Shown here piece by piece: positions 26,964-35,555 of a DNA stretch of 64,000 nt; positions within the stretch are counted from its first letter, which is position 1; every line of letters begins with the position of its first letter. A program made the position numbers and the translations under genes. The stretch covers positions 1-64,000 of the forward strand of contig JAFGWU010000022.1 in assembly GCA_016936975.1 (NCBI GenBank). Direction: 5' to 3'. This DNA is from Bacteroidales bacterium. GTDB lineage: Bacteria; Bacteroidota; Bacteroidia; Bacteroidales; GCA-2748055. The notes beneath the pieces are model-generated. The model was not told the DNA's origin. It searched no databases and saw only the letters and a program-made list of their open reading frames with translations.

Positions 26964-28043
26964 ATGTCCGACAGAATTCTGGAATCCATTAAACCCGGTG
27001 TTGTTACCGGTGACGACGTTCAAAAATTATTTGCGATAGCCAAAAAGAATCAGTTTGCCCTTCCTGCTGTCAATGTGGTTGGAACCAATACCGTTAACGC
27101 AGTGCTGGAATCTGCCAGGCTGGTGAATGCCCCGGTAATGATTCAGTTTTCGCATGGAGGGGCCATATTCTTTGCGGGAAAGGGATTGTCCAATGAAAAT
27201 CAGGCTGCAGCCGTTGCCGGTGCCATTTCAGGTGCCCGGCACGTACATAATCTTTCGGTACTTTACGGCGTGCCCGTAATCCTGCATACCGATCATGCTG
27301 CCAAAAAATTATTACCATGGATCGATGCACTGCTGGATTACGGAGAGGAGCATTTCCGGAAATACGGAAAGCCCCTTTTTAGCTCCCATATGCTTGATTT
27401 ATCTGAAGAGCCTCTTCATGAGAATATTGAAATCAGCAAGCGCTATCTCGAAAGGATGTCGAAAATAGGAATGACCCTGGAAATTGAGCTGGGTGTTACC
27501 GGAGGAGAAGAAGACGGAGTGGATAATACAGGGCTCGATAATGCCTTATTATATACACAGCCCGAGGATGTTGCCTATGCCTATGAAGCATTGAGCAAAA
27601 TCAGCGATCGTTTTACGGTGGCGGCTTCCTTTGGCAACGTCCACGGGGTTTATAAACCAGGAAATGTGGTGCTGACACCCAGAATACTTGATAACTCACA
27701 GAAGTACGTTCAGAAGAAATACAACACCCCGGAAAAACCCCTTAACTTTGTGTTCCACGGAGGTTCCGGTTCAAGCCAGAAGGAGATCCGGGAAGCTATC
27801 AGTTATGGCGTCATCAAAATGAATATTGATACCGACACACAGTGGGCTTTCTGGGATGGTGTCCGTAAATATGAATCGAAAAACCGCAATTATCTGCAGG
27901 GACAGATTGGAAACCCGGAGGGTCCCGACAAGCCGAATAAGAAAAAGTATGATCCCCGTGCCTGGCTCCGCGAAGGAGAACTTTCGATGATTGAAAGGAT
28001 GAAAGTTGCGTTCGATGATCTGAATTGTTTGGACAGGCTTTAG
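26964..28043 (+). CDS. fbaA: Fructose-bisphosphate aldolase class II
   Basis: A zinc-dependent aldolase that splits fructose 1,6-bisphosphate in glycolysis and runs the reverse in gluconeogenesis. It has 359 residues, the length of the FbaA type. LHTDH at 107-111 carries the catalytic Asp and a zinc His. FHGGSGSSQKEI and the NIDTDTQWAFWDGVRKY segment are conserved phosphate-binding regions. It has its own promoter and lies 9 bases before the sodium symporter gene, so both are likely co-transcribed. Confidence 0.95.
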   Translation: MSDRILESIKPGVVTGDDVQKLFAIAKKNQFALPAVNVVGTNTVNAVLESARLVNAPVMIQFSHGGAIFFAGKGLSNENQAAAVAGAISGARHVHNLSVLYGVPVILHTDHAAKKLLPWIDALLDYGEEHFRKYGKPLFSSHMLDLSEEPLHENIEISKRYLERMSKIGMTLEIELGVTGGEEDGVDNTGLDNALLYTQPEDVAYAYEALSKISDRFTVAASFGNVHGVYKPGNVVLTPRILDNSQKYVQKKYNTPEKPLNFVFHGGSGSSQKEIREAISYGVIKMNIDTDTQWAFWDGVRKYESKNRNYLQGQIGNPEGPDKPNKKKYDPRAWLREGELSMIERMKVAFDDLNCLDRL

Positions 28044-28052
28044 TATTTTGTT

Positions 28053-29435
28053 ATGTTGCCGGGGGAAAATCGGATCAGGGATAGTTTCAGCAGTAAATTT
28101 GGAATTATTGCCGCCGCCGCCGGCTCAGCAATCGGATTGGGCAATATCTGGCGTTTTCCTTACGTAGCCGGGCAGAACGGAGGGGGTGCTTTTCTGATTA
28201 TTTACCTGGTCTTCGTTGCCGCCATCGGGATTCCTGTAATGATGTCGGAATTTACCATCGGGCGAATGGCACAGTTGAATCCGGTGGGGGCATTTAAAAA
28301 AATAGCCCCCGGGAAGAGGTGGCACCTGGTCGGTTTGCTGGGGGTGGTATCTGCTTTCATTATCCTGGCCTTTTACACGGTTGTGGCGGGATGGACGCTC
28401 GAATACCTGGTGCAATCGGTTAAATGGCTTTTCACTTCGAAGACTATAGGCTTCAGCAGTATGAGCACTGAAGCGTTGAAGGCCTTTTTTACTGACCATT
28501 ACGATCATTTCCTTTCCGGAATCTGGAGACCTGCCCTGTGGTTTGTGCTTATGATGTTTTTTACCGGCTATATTGTGATATCCGGGGTGAAGGATGGAAT
28601 TGAGAAGTATGCCAAGGTCCTGATGCCCGTTCTGTTCATTATTCTGATCATCCTGGTTATCCGGTCCGTCACGCTGGATGGGTCGAAAGAAGGCCTCATA
28701 TTTTTATTCAAACCCGATTTTTCAGTGGTTCGGGAAAAACCGGTTTCGGTTATTCTTGAAGCGCTGGGTCAGGCGTTCTTTTCCCTTTCAATTGGTATGG
28801 GGACCCTTATCACATATGGATCCTACATCCGAAAAAAGGAAAATTTGGCCAATACGGCTGTCAGTGTTGTCGCTGCTGACACCTTTACTGCGGTTATTGC
28901 CGGGTTGGCCATCTTTCCTGCCGTATTTTCGTTTGGTATCTCCCCGGACCAGGGTCCGGAACTGGTATACATTACCCTGCCCGTCATTTTTCAGAAAATG
29001 GCTGGCGGTTTCATTTGGGCATTTTTATTCTTTCTTCTGCTATGCTTTGCGGCTGTTACCTCCACCATCTCAGTCCTAGAGGTTATCGTTGCCTATTTTT
29101 CCGAACAGCTCGATATGTCCAGAAGAAATGCAACCATCCTGGCCATGATTACAGTCGGATTCCTAGGATTGCTCTGCACCGTATCGAAAGATCTTTTCAA
29201 CCTATTCAATGCATCACCCGATTTACTGCTTCCGCTGGGTGGATTTTTCATTGTCATATTTATTGGCTGGTTCCTTTCGAAGAATAAATCAAGAAAGGAA
29301 CTATCCAGTAATGGTGCATATTCCGTCGGATATTACCGGATATTTATATTCCTTGTGAGATTTGTTGCTCCGCTGGCAATCGCGGTATTGTTTCTCCTTG
29401 GATTATATTCAAAGATTTCAAATATTTTTTCTTAA
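28053..29435 (+). CDS. Sodium-dependent transporter, NSS/SNF family
   Basis: A 460-residue transporter of the LeuT fold with about 11-12 membrane helices. SSKFGIIAAAAGSAIGLGNIWRFPYVAGQNGGGAF at the N-terminus is the unwound helix 1 that binds sodium and substrate. YGSYIRKKENL in the middle is also conserved. It imports amino acids or a related solute with Na+; the substrate cannot be deduced. It follows aldolase closely, a common but unexplained pairing. Confidence 0.88.
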   Translation: MLPGENRIRDSFSSKFGIIAAAAGSAIGLGNIWRFPYVAGQNGGGAFLIIYLVFVAAIGIPVMMSEFTIGRMAQLNPVGAFKKIAPGKRWHLVGLLGVVSAFIILAFYTVVAGWTLEYLVQSVKWLFTSKTIGFSSMSTEALKAFFTDHYDHFLSGIWRPALWFVLMMFFTGYIVISGVKDGIEKYAKVLMPVLFIILIILVIRSVTLDGSKEGLIFLFKPDFSVVREKPVSVILEALGQAFFSLSIGMGTLITYGSYIRKKENLANTAVSVVAADTFTAVIAGLAIFPAVFSFGISPDQGPELVYITLPVIFQKMAGGFIWAFLFFLLLCFAAVTSTISVLEVIVAYFSEQLDMSRRNATILAMITVGFLGLLCTVSKDLFNLFNASPDLLLPLGGFFIVIFIGWFLSKNKSRKELSSNGAYSVGYYRIFIFLVRFVAPLAIAVLFLLGLYSKISNIFS

Positions 29436-29448
29436 TTTTAAGGTGATC

Positions 29449-29482
29449 CCGGAAAAGGCACGAGCGTGTTAACCTTTTTCGG
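29449..29482 (+). promoter_or_regulatory. Strong hairpin directly before a start codon
   Basis: CCGGAAAAGG (29449-29458) pairs with CCTTTTTCGG (29473-29482) over 10 bp with one G-U. An inner CAC-GAGC-GTG hairpin lies within. The structure ends two bases before the ATG at 29485 and would hide the ribosome-binding region of the helix-hairpin-helix gene. It could also slow or end transcription from the transporter gene, but no T-run follows the stem. Confidence 0.55.
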
Positions 29483-29484
29483 TC

Positions 29485-30417
29485 ATGAAAAACATAATCA
29501 GGGAGTTTTTACTCTTAACCCGCGGTGAGCAGCGCGGTCTGCTGGTTGTTTCAGCAATTCTGCTGATATCTGTTATTATTAGGATTACGGTCCGGTTATC
29601 TCCCTCAAATACGCATTTTCCGGAACAAGATTCCGAGATCCTGCTTGAAGCACAACAGCTTCTGGAAACTCTGGCGGAAAAGGAATCCCGCATGGAGTCC
29701 GCAACCATGACGTCCGGAATTATTCCTGAAGAAGCCCTGAAAATGCACGATTTCAATCCGAATACCGTGACGTTGCAGGAACTTTCAGAGATGAAACTGC
29801 CCGGTTTCCCCTCCGGGAACATCATTAAGTACCGAAATGCGGGGGGGCGGTTCAAAAAACCGGAAGACCTGTTGCGTATCTACGGCATCGACACCTCTCT
29901 GTTCCGGAAGATGCAGCCATACATCATCATTCCTCCGGAGAAGGAGCCAGATTCGTTACGGATATTTCCGGTTCCCAAGAGAAGTTGGGTTCGTATTGAA
30001 CTTAATAAGGCCGATTCCGGTGAACTTCTAAGACTGCCGGGTATAGGGCCGGTGTTTGCGGGGAGAATTGTCAGGTACCGGAATATCCTGGGCGGTTTCT
30101 CGGATTTGAGCCAGCTGCATGAAGTGTATGGCCTTGATTCCTTTTTACTGGGTTGCCTGGATTCCCTCGTTACCATCGATACCGGGCTCATTGCAAAAAT
30201 CAATATAAACAGGGCAGACTTTATAACCCTTTTGCGACATCCTTACCTTGGCAGGGAGGAGGCGATGGCCATTATTCAATACCGGGACTTCGCCAAGAAG
30301 ATCAATTCCCCGGATGAATTATCTGAGAATATCGAATTTGACAGCGGGCAATGGAAGAAGGTGCGATCCTATCTTTCTGTTTCAGATCCCGATTCATTGA
30401 AACATTCATTGCATTGA
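29485..30417 (+). CDS. Helix-hairpin-helix (ComEA-like) domain protein
   Basis: A 310-residue protein with one membrane helix at about 18-38 and a periplasmic part. It contains three helix-hairpin-helix repeats: MHDFNPNTVTLQELSEMKLPG, ELNKADSGELLRLPGIGPVFAGRIVRYR and ININRADFITLLRHPYLGREEAMAIIQYR. HhH modules bind DNA backbones, and ComEA does so during DNA uptake. Triple-repeat versions are widespread in Bacteroidota without a proven role. The start follows a strong hairpin. It is the last gene before the structured RNA. Confidence 0.82.
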   Translation: MKNIIREFLLLTRGEQRGLLVVSAILLISVIIRITVRLSPSNTHFPEQDSEILLEAQQLLETLAEKESRMESATMTSGIIPEEALKMHDFNPNTVTLQELSEMKLPGFPSGNIIKYRNAGGRFKKPEDLLRIYGIDTSLFRKMQPYIIIPPEKEPDSLRIFPVPKRSWVRIELNKADSGELLRLPGIGPVFAGRIVRYRNILGGFSDLSQLHEVYGLDSFLLGCLDSLVTIDTGLIAKININRADFITLLRHPYLGREEAMAIIQYRDFAKKINSPDELSENIEFDSGQWKKVRSYLSVSDPDSLKHSLH

Positions 30418-30439
30418 AAGATTTTTTTTTGTAACTTTA
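30409..30439 (+). promoter_or_regulatory. Putative promoter of the structured RNA
   Basis: TTG (30409-30411), 20 bases, then TAACTTTA (30432-30439), one mismatch from TAnnTTTG. It overlaps the end of the upstream gene and predicts transcription from about 30446. Confidence 0.55.
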
Positions 30440-30445
30440 TTCGTG

Positions 30446-30691
30446 ACACACAAGTTTCTGGCTCCACCCTGACGGTAAGCCGAAATTTGTAAGTGGGGCA
30501 ATTCTCATCCTGACCGGGTCATAACTGTTTATTGCATAAGGCCCTGGAGTGGATTAGAGGTCCAGGCTGAGAAAGGGCGCAAGCCCATAATTGAAGTTCC
30601 TTAACACAGTCTAATATTCCTGGAAATTCAATTTATATTAAAATGTTCCTTTTGTTCCTGATTATCCCGTAAAATAAAAAGGATTTTTTTT
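30446..30691 (+). ncRNA. Unidentified structured RNA upstream of rpsU
   Basis: This fills most of the 328-base gap between the HhH gene and rpsU and contains no plausible reading frame. I see four helices. (1) CAAGTTTC (30451-30458) pairs with GAAATTTG (30482-30489), then a bulged U, then GGCT/AGCC. (2) TGAC/GTCA at 30511-30521. (3) CCTGGA (30543-30548) pairs with TCCAGG (30561-30566). (4) GGGC-GCAA-GCCC (30575-30586), a GNRA tetraloop. CCAC (30464-30467) in the first loop can pair with GTGG (30493-30496) as a pseudoknot. A terminator hairpin closes the region. rpsU has its own promoter, so this looks like an independent RNA. I cannot match it to a known class. Confidence 0.6.
30647..30691 (+). 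terminator. Intrinsic terminator of the structured RNA
   Basis: TCCTTTT (30647-30653) pairs with AAAAGGA (30677-30683) around a long loop, followed by eight T (30684-30691). The T-run also overlaps the -33 region of the rpsU promoter. Confidence 0.6.
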
Positions 30692-30720
30692 GATTTAGTA
30701 AAATTGAATTTCTAAATTTG
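30689..30720 (+). promoter_or_regulatory. Promoter of rpsU
   Basis: TTTG (30689-30692), 20 bases, then TAAATTTG (30713-30720). This is a full-consensus promoter 26 bases before the rpsU ATG. Confidence 0.8.
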
Positions 30721-30745
30721 CGGCTCAATTTTTAAAACGGGAAAG

Positions 30746-30937
30746 ATGATAGTAATACCCATTAAGGAAGGTGAGAATATAGAAAGGGCGTTGAAGAAAT
30801 TTAAAAGAAAATTCGAAAAGACCGGGGTTGTGAAAGAACTGAGGAATCGTCAGTCCTTCACAAAACCTTCTGTGGAAAAGAGACAGCAGAAGTTACGCGC
30901 CATTTATATTCAGAAATTGCAGCAGCAGGAGGAGTAA
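30746..30937 (+). CDS. rpsU: 30S ribosomal protein S21
   Basis: A 63-residue basic protein of the small subunit. MIVIPIKEGENIERALKKFKRKFEKTGVVKELR matches the S21 N-terminal half, and the lysine/arginine-rich C-terminus is typical. In Bacteroidota S21 sits with S18 and S6 near the anti-Shine-Dalgarno end of 16S rRNA and may hide it, which fits the scarcity of SD sites in these genomes. It is followed by a Xer recombinase and a hibernation factor, a familiar order in the phylum. Confidence 0.95.
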   Translation: MIVIPIKEGENIERALKKFKRKFEKTGVVKELRNRQSFTKPSVEKRQQKLRAIYIQKLQQQEE

Positions 30938-30976
30938 CCAGGAATATAGGCGGTTTTTAAGCATAGCTTACTGCCA

Positions 30977-31858
30977 ATGGTGAGGATAAATGATTTTCTT
31001 GAGTATTTAAAATCTGAAAAAAGGTACGCTACCAATACCCTGCTATCTTATCGGAACGATCTAAATCAATACCATGCTTTTTGTACCCGCAGCGGGTCGG
31101 ACAGCATGGATTTTAATTTTAAGTCCATCCGCAACTGGATTGTTTTCCTGATGGAGAACGGTTATTCCCCCCGGTCGGTTCACCGCAAATTAACCTCCCT
31201 GAACACCTACTGCAAATTTCTGATCAGGATTGGCGAACTCAGGATGAACCCGATGGAAAGGGTACTGAAACCCAAACTGAATAAACGGGTTCCTTCCTTC
31301 ATTGATGAGGAGAAGATTAACCATCTTCTGGATTATTACGATTTCGGGGCAGATTATGAAGGGGTCAGGAACAGGTTGATCATCAATCTGCTTTACCAGA
31401 CGGGGATGCGAAGAGGTGAATTGCTTGCCCTTACTGAAGAGAGCATTGATCTCTCCGGGAAGAGTATTAAGGTAACCGGAAAACGGAATAAGCAGCGAAT
31501 TATCCCGATTAATGACGAGTTGAAGGCAGAATTATTACATTACCTTGAAGTGCGTGATGCCCTTGAGAATCCGGAGGGTACCCCCTCTCTGCTGTTAACC
31601 AAAAGAGGCCAACCTATGTATCCCAGACTCGTATACACCATTGTCAACAAATATCTTAACCTGATTTCCACCCTGGAAAGAAAGAGTCCGCATGTACTGA
31701 GGCATACCTTTGCAACACATCTGTTAAACAGGGGGGCTGATCTGAATGCCATCAAGGAGCTTCTGGGACACGCCAACCTGTCGGCCACGCAGGTTTACAC
31801 CCACAATACATTTGAAAAGTTGAAATCTATTTATAAACGAGCTCATCCGAGAGCTTAA
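30977..31858 (+). CDS. xerC: Tyrosine site-specific recombinase, XerC/XerD family
   Basis: Xer recombinases resolve chromosome dimers at dif. The 293-residue protein has the N-terminal core-binding SAM-like domain (to about 100). The catalytic domain carries the complete set: R145 in TGMRRGE, K169 region, H239 and R242 in HVLRHTFATH, H265 in GHANLS and the nucleophile Y274 in QVYTH. Length and lack of extra domains argue for a housekeeping Xer protein over a phage integrase. Whether it is XerC or XerD cannot be settled here. Confidence 0.88.
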   Translation: MVRINDFLEYLKSEKRYATNTLLSYRNDLNQYHAFCTRSGSDSMDFNFKSIRNWIVFLMENGYSPRSVHRKLTSLNTYCKFLIRIGELRMNPMERVLKPKLNKRVPSFIDEEKINHLLDYYDFGADYEGVRNRLIINLLYQTGMRRGELLALTEESIDLSGKSIKVTGKRNKQRIIPINDELKAELLHYLEVRDALENPEGTPSLLLTKRGQPMYPRLVYTIVNKYLNLISTLERKSPHVLRHTFATHLLNRGADLNAIKELLGHANLSATQVYTHNTFEKLKSIYKRAHPRA

Positions 31859-31874
31859 AAACAAGGAGGTATCT

Positions 31875-32177
31875 ATGGATATTAAAATTCATTCAATCAG
31901 ATTTGATGCCGACAAGAAACTGTTGGATTTTATTGATGGCAAATTAAATAAGTTGCCTATGTTTTTTGATGATATCCTCGGTGCAGAAGTATTCCTCCGG
32001 CTGGATAAGGATACTTCGGAGCGGGAGAATAAGGTGGTTGAAGTGAGACTGGATATTAAAGGCAGCAATTTATTTGCAAAAAAACAGTGCAAAACGTTCG
32101 AGGAAGCTACCGACCAGGTTTCAGAAGCTCTTATCAAGCAATTAAAAAAATACAAAAACAAAATCAGAAAAAAATAA
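31875..32177 (+). CDS. hpf: Ribosome hibernation-promoting factor, short HPF/RaiA type
   Basis: A 100-residue protein that binds the 30S subunit at the decoding centre and silences or dimerises ribosomes in stationary phase. It has the beta-alpha-beta-beta-beta-alpha fold: KIHSIRFDADKKLLDFIDGKLNKL, EVFLRLDKDTSERENKVVEVRLDIKG and FEEATDQVSEALIKQLKKYK. An unusually good Shine-Dalgarno site, AAGGAGG (31863-31869), lies five bases before the ATG. That is rare in this window. It ends the rpsU-xer operon and is followed by a strong terminator. Confidence 0.9.
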   Translation: MDIKIHSIRFDADKKLLDFIDGKLNKLPMFFDDILGAEVFLRLDKDTSERENKVVEVRLDIKGSNLFAKKQCKTFEEATDQVSEALIKQLKKYKNKIRKK

Positions 32178-32194
32178 ACAGTCGGATGACCGGA

Positions 32195-32218
32195 AAAGCT
32201 GCTTCGGCAGCTTTTTTT
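32195..32218 (+). terminator. Intrinsic terminator after hpf
   Basis: AAAGCTGC (32195-32202), a TTCG tetraloop and GCAGCTTT (32207-32214), followed by more T. This is an ideal terminator closing the rpsU-xer-hpf unit. Confidence 0.93.
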
Positions 32219-32245
32219 ATGCATTCTAAAAAAAAACAGAATAGG

Positions 32246-32277
32246 TTTGTAATCTAATCAAAATATTTATACATTTG
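32246..32277 (+). promoter_or_regulatory. Promoter of the tRNA-tuf operon
   Basis: TTTG (32246-32249), 20 bases, then TACATTTG (32270-32277). This is a full-consensus promoter 43 bases before the first tRNA. Confidence 0.82.
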
Positions 32278-32320
32278 CGAACCGATTTTGGAGGGTGTTT
32301 TTTGAACGGGTTCTTTGAGT

Positions 32321-32394
32321 GCCGATGTAGCTCAGTTGGTCAGAGCAGCTGATTTGTAATCAGCAGGTCGTGGGTTCGAATCCCTCCATCGGCT
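32321..32394 (+). tRNA. tRNA-Thr (TGT)
   Basis: The acceptor arm GCCGATG pairs with CATCGGC, with discriminator T. The anticodon stem GCTGA/TCAGC encloses loop TTTGTAA, giving anticodon TGT. GGTTCGAATCC is the T-arm. CCA is not encoded. It is first of four tRNAs in the order Thr-Tyr-Gly-Thr before tuf. Confidence 0.96.
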
Positions 32395-32492
32395 CTGACT
32401 TTTTTGGATCCAGCTGCTCTATAAAATAACCGCGGATAAATCTGCCGGAGGTCAGGGATTAAACAAAAGGGAGCTCTTAAAGTTACAGATTC

Positions 32493-32575
32493 GGGGAGAT
32501 ACCAAAGCGGCCAACTGGGGCAGACTGTAAATCTGCTGGCGTATGCCTTCGGAGGTTCGAATCCTTCTCTCCCCA
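32493..32575 (+). tRNA. tRNA-Tyr (GTA)
   Basis: The acceptor arm GGGGAGA pairs with TCTCCCC, with discriminator A. The anticodon loop CTGTAAA sits in GCAGA/TCTGC and gives anticodon GTA. The long variable arm makes it a class II tRNA of 83 nt. CCA is not encoded. Confidence 0.96.
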
Positions 32576-32615
32576 CAGAATGACGTTCATTGAGGAAATG
32601 ATTGAAGCACATCCT

Positions 32616-32688
32616 GCGGGAATAGCTCAGTTGGTAGAGCACAACCCTTCCAAGGTTGGGGTCGCGAGTTCGAGCCTCGTTTCCCGCT
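32616..32688 (+). tRNA. tRNA-Gly (TCC)
   Basis: The acceptor arm GCGGGAA pairs with TTCCCGC, with discriminator T. The anticodon loop CTTCCAA sits in CAACC/GGTTG and gives anticodon TCC. CCA is not encoded. Confidence 0.96.
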
Positions 32689-32703
32689 CATGACTCAGGG
32701 AAA

Positions 32704-32775
<72 letters not shown>

Positions 32776-32835
32776 CAAGTAAGTATAAAAAAGAGGAATA
32801 AATATTAACTAGTATCAAATTAATTAAATTACATT

Positions 32836-34023
32836 ATGGCAAAGGAAAAATTTGATAGGTCCAAACCGCACGTCAATATTGGTACCATCGGTCACGTAGA
32901 CCATGGGAAAACCACATTGACCGCTGCTATCACAATGGTTCTGGCAAAAAAAGGTCTTTCTGAAATCAGGGACTTTGATTCTATTGACAATGCACCGGAA
33001 GAAAAAGAGAGGGGTATAACTATTAATACTGCTCATGTTGAATATCAAACTGAAAAACGTCACTATGCGCACGTCGACTGTCCGGGTCATGCTGACTATG
33101 TGAAGAACATGGTTACCGGTGCGGCTCAGATGGACGGAGCGATTCTTGTTGTTGCAGGAACTGACGGACCTATGCCCCAGACCAGGGAGCATATCCTTCT
33201 TGCCCGCCAGGTGAACGTGCCGAAAATCGTCGTTTTCCTGAATAAAGTAGATATGGTTGATGATCCGGAACTTCTTGAGCTGGTTGAAATGGAAGTCCGC
33301 GAACTTCTCGATTTTTATGAATTTGACGGAGATGTCGCACCTGTTATTCACGGTTCGGCCCTTGGAGCACTGAATGGCGATCCCAAATGGGAAGAGAAGG
33401 TTATGGAATTGATGAATGCAGTTGACGAATATATTCCCATTCCCCCGCGTGACGTTGAAAAACCATTCCTGATGCCGGTTGAAGATATCTTCTCCATCAC
33501 CGGACGCGGAACGGTAGCTACCGGTAGAATTGAGACCGGTGTGATTAACTCGGGCGAGGAAGTTAACCTGATCGGGCTTGGTGCAGAAGGAAGAAAGACC
33601 GTTGTGACCGGCGTTGAGATGTTCCGTAAGATTCTCGACAGGGGTGAAGCCGGAGATAATGTAGGCCTCCTGCTTAGGGGTATTGACAAGAAAGAGATAA
33701 AAAGGGGAATGGTTATTGCCAAACCAGGTTCCATCACACCTCATACAAAATTCAAAGCAGAGGTGTATGTATTGAAAAAAGAAGAAGGTGGACGTCATAC
33801 GCCTTTTCATAACCACTATCGTCCACAGTTCTACCTCAGAACCCTTGACGTTACCGGTGAAATCATGCTGCCGGAAGGTACTGAAATGGTTATGCCGGGA
33901 GATAACGTGACCATTACCGTTAACCTGATTTATCCCGTTGCCATTAATCAGGGATTGCGTTTCGCAATTCGCGAAGGAGGCAGAACCGTTGGGGCAGGGC
34001 AGGTTATCGAGATTTTAGAGTAG
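32836..34023 (+). CDS. tuf: Elongation factor Tu
   Basis: EF-Tu delivers aminoacyl-tRNA to the ribosome with GTP. It has 395 residues. The P-loop GHVDHGKT is near residue 19. The switch region [31 protein letters not shown] and the three beta domains are complete. It lies in a tRNA-Thr-Tyr-Gly-Thr-tuf cluster and is followed by tRNA-Trp and secE, the arrangement also known from the E. coli tufB region. Confidence 0.98.
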   Translation: MAKEKFDRSKPHVNIGTIGHVDHGKTTLTAAITMVLAKKGLSEIRDFDSIDNAPEEKERGITINTAHVEYQTEKRHYAHVDCPGHADYVKNMVTGAAQMDGAILVVAGTDGPMPQTREHILLARQVNVPKIVVFLNKVDMVDDPELLELVEMEVRELLDFYEFDGDVAPVIHGSALGALNGDPKWEEKVMELMNAVDEYIPIPPRDVEKPFLMPVEDIFSITGRGTVATGRIETGVINSGEEVNLIGLGAEGRKTVVTGVEMFRKILDRGEAGDNVGLLLRGIDKKEIKRGMVIAKPGSITPHTKFKAEVYVLKKEEGGRHTPFHNHYRPQFYLRTLDVTGEIMLPEGTEMVMPGDNVTITVNLIYPVAINQGLRFAIREGGRTVGAGQVIEILE

Positions 34024-34048
34024 TTATACCTTAATGTCATAATGGAGC

Positions 34049-34086
34049 ATTCGGGTCGTCCTGGTGACGATCCGGATTGCTTTGTT
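34049..34086 (+). terminator. Hairpin after tuf, possible partial terminator or processing site
   Basis: ATTCGGGTCGTC (34049-34060) pairs with GACGATCCGGAT (34065-34076) over 12 bp with two G-U, closing on a CTGGT loop. The T-rich tail TGCTTTGTTTAG is weak. It could attenuate read-through from tuf, or mark an RNA cleavage point before tRNA-Trp. Confidence 0.55.
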
Positions 34087-34152
34087 TAGGAGCATCACTG
34101 AAACGAAATTGAGATTCCCTGTCAACATAATCGGATCGTATTCATTCCTACA

Positions 34153-34224
34153 CGGGTGTAGCTCAGTTGGTAGAGCACTGGTCTCCAAAACCAGGTGTCG
34201 GGCGTTCGAGTCGCTCCTCCCGTG
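34153..34224 (+). tRNA. tRNA-Trp (CCA)
   Basis: The acceptor arm ACGGGTG pairs with CTCCCGT (one mismatch), with discriminator G. The anticodon loop CTCCAAA sits in CTGGT/ACCAG and gives anticodon CCA. CCA is not encoded at the 3' end. It lies between tuf and secE, as in many Bacteroidota. Confidence 0.95.
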
Positions 34225-34240
34225 CTAATAGAATAGAAAG

Positions 34241-34432
34241 ATGAAAAAGATAATTAATTACCTGAAGGAGTCATATACAGAACTGGTCCATAAGGTAACC
34301 TGGCCAACGTGGAAAGAACTGCAAAGCAGCGCACTGATCGTTATGATTGCTTCCCTGATCTTTGCCCTGATCGTTTTCGCAATGGATACCACTTTTCAGA
34401 AGATCCTTGAAGGAATTTATAAACTGGTGTAA
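34241..34432 (+). CDS. secE: Preprotein translocase subunit SecE
   Basis: A 63-residue subunit of the SecYEG channel. The amphipathic segment YLKESYTELVHKVTWPTWKELQ is followed by one membrane helix at about 31-55. This is the short single-helix SecE form. It is followed three bases later by nusG, the near-universal order. Confidence 0.94.
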   Translation: MKKIINYLKESYTELVHKVTWPTWKELQSSALIVMIASLIFALIVFAMDTTFQKILEGIYKLV

Positions 34433-34435
34433 TCA

Positions 34436-34987
34436 ATGAGCAATTCGGAAAAGAAATGGTATGTTCTTCGTGCAATCGGAGGAAAGGAAAAAAAAGCCAA
34501 GGAATATATTGAAAGTGAAATTAAAAGACTGAACCTTCAGGAATATGTTTCACAGGTTCTGATCCCAACTGAAAAAGTCTATCAGATCAGGAACGGTAAA
34601 AAGATCAGCAAAGAGCGTAATTACTTTCCCGGATATGTGCTTGTTGAAGCGATGCTGACCGGCGAAATTCCCCATATTCTCAGAAACATACCCAATATTA
34701 TTGGTTTTCTGGGTGCCGAAGGGGACCAGATGCCCATTCCCCTCAGACCATCCGAGGTTAACCGGATTCTGGGCAAGGTGGATGAACTGACTGCCGGGGA
34801 TGAAGAAATCACGGTGCCTTTCTTTATCGGTGAATCCGTGAAGGTAATTGATGGTCCGTTCAACAGTTTTACGGGTATCATCGAAGAGGTGAACGAGGAA
34901 AAGAAAAAACTGAAGGTCATGGTTAAGATCTTTGGCAGGAAAACACCTCTTGAGCTGAGCTTTTTGCAGGTGGAAAAAGAAGGTTGA
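34436..34987 (+). CDS. nusG: Transcription termination/antitermination factor NusG
   Basis: NusG binds RNA polymerase and couples it to ribosomes or Rho. The 183-residue protein has the NGN domain ([45 protein letters not shown]). The KOW motif ([37 protein letters not shown]) follows. It has normal length and is in the usual operon position. Confidence 0.97.
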   Translation: MSNSEKKWYVLRAIGGKEKKAKEYIESEIKRLNLQEYVSQVLIPTEKVYQIRNGKKISKERNYFPGYVLVEAMLTGEIPHILRNIPNIIGFLGAEGDQMPIPLRPSEVNRILGKVDELTAGDEEITVPFFIGESVKVIDGPFNSFTGIIEEVNEEKKKLKVMVKIFGRKTPLELSFLQVEKEG

Positions 34988-35100
34988 TTAAAATATATAC
35001 AATTTACGGTCTCAAGATAATGATATATCCAAATCGAATGCTTCCTGTATGATTGTCGATGAGAGTTGTAAGCGGTAGTTCTATGTAAATTAAAATTGAA

Positions 35101-35544
35101 ATGGCTAAAGAAGTAGAAGGCTTAATTAAATTGCAGATCAGGGGAGGAGCAGCTAATCCATCCCCTCCTGTGGGACCCGCACTGGGTGCCAAAGGCGTAA
35201 ATATCATGGAGTTTTGCAAGCAATTTAACAGCAAAACCCAGGAGCAGGCCGGAAAACTATTGCCAGTGATCATTACGGTGTATTCCGACAAATCATTTGA
35301 TTTTGTTGTCAAAACACCGCCAGTGGCTGTACAGCTGCTGGAACTGTCGAAGGCTAAAAAGGGTTCTTCGGAATCGAACCGTGTAAAGGTTTCTTCCGTA
35401 ACCTGGGAGCAGGTTCGTCAGATCGCTGAGTCAAAGATGCCCGACCTGAATGCGTTTACCCTGGAATCTGCTATGAAAATGGTCGCCGGAACCGCAAGGA
35501 GTATGGGAATAACCGTGAAAGGTGAGTTTCCGTCTAACAATTAA
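35101..35544 (+). CDS. rplK: 50S ribosomal protein L11
   Basis: A 147-residue component of the ribosomal stalk base. The N-terminal domain has [33 protein letters not shown] and the C-terminal RNA-binding domain ends with [13 protein letters not shown] 113-base leader separates it from nusG. It contains no clear terminator and may hold a regulatory site. Confidence 0.97.
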   Translation: MAKEVEGLIKLQIRGGAANPSPPVGPALGAKGVNIMEFCKQFNSKTQEQAGKLLPVIITVYSDKSFDFVVKTPPVAVQLLELSKAKKGSSESNRVKVSSVTWEQVRQIAESKMPDLNAFTLESAMKMVAGTARSMGITVKGEFPSNN

Positions 35545-35555
35545 CAACAGGAATT

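Noticed and set aside
30446-30691. TPP riboswitch or hammerhead ribozyme in the spacer before rpsU
   Set aside because: CTGAGA and CTGACGG...GCCGAAA look suggestive. The rest of the TPP core is missing, and the hammerhead core CUGANGA is not present.
31863-31869. Shine-Dalgarno site of hpf as evidence of foreign origin
   Set aside because: One good site is not enough. The gene is in its usual operon with normal composition.
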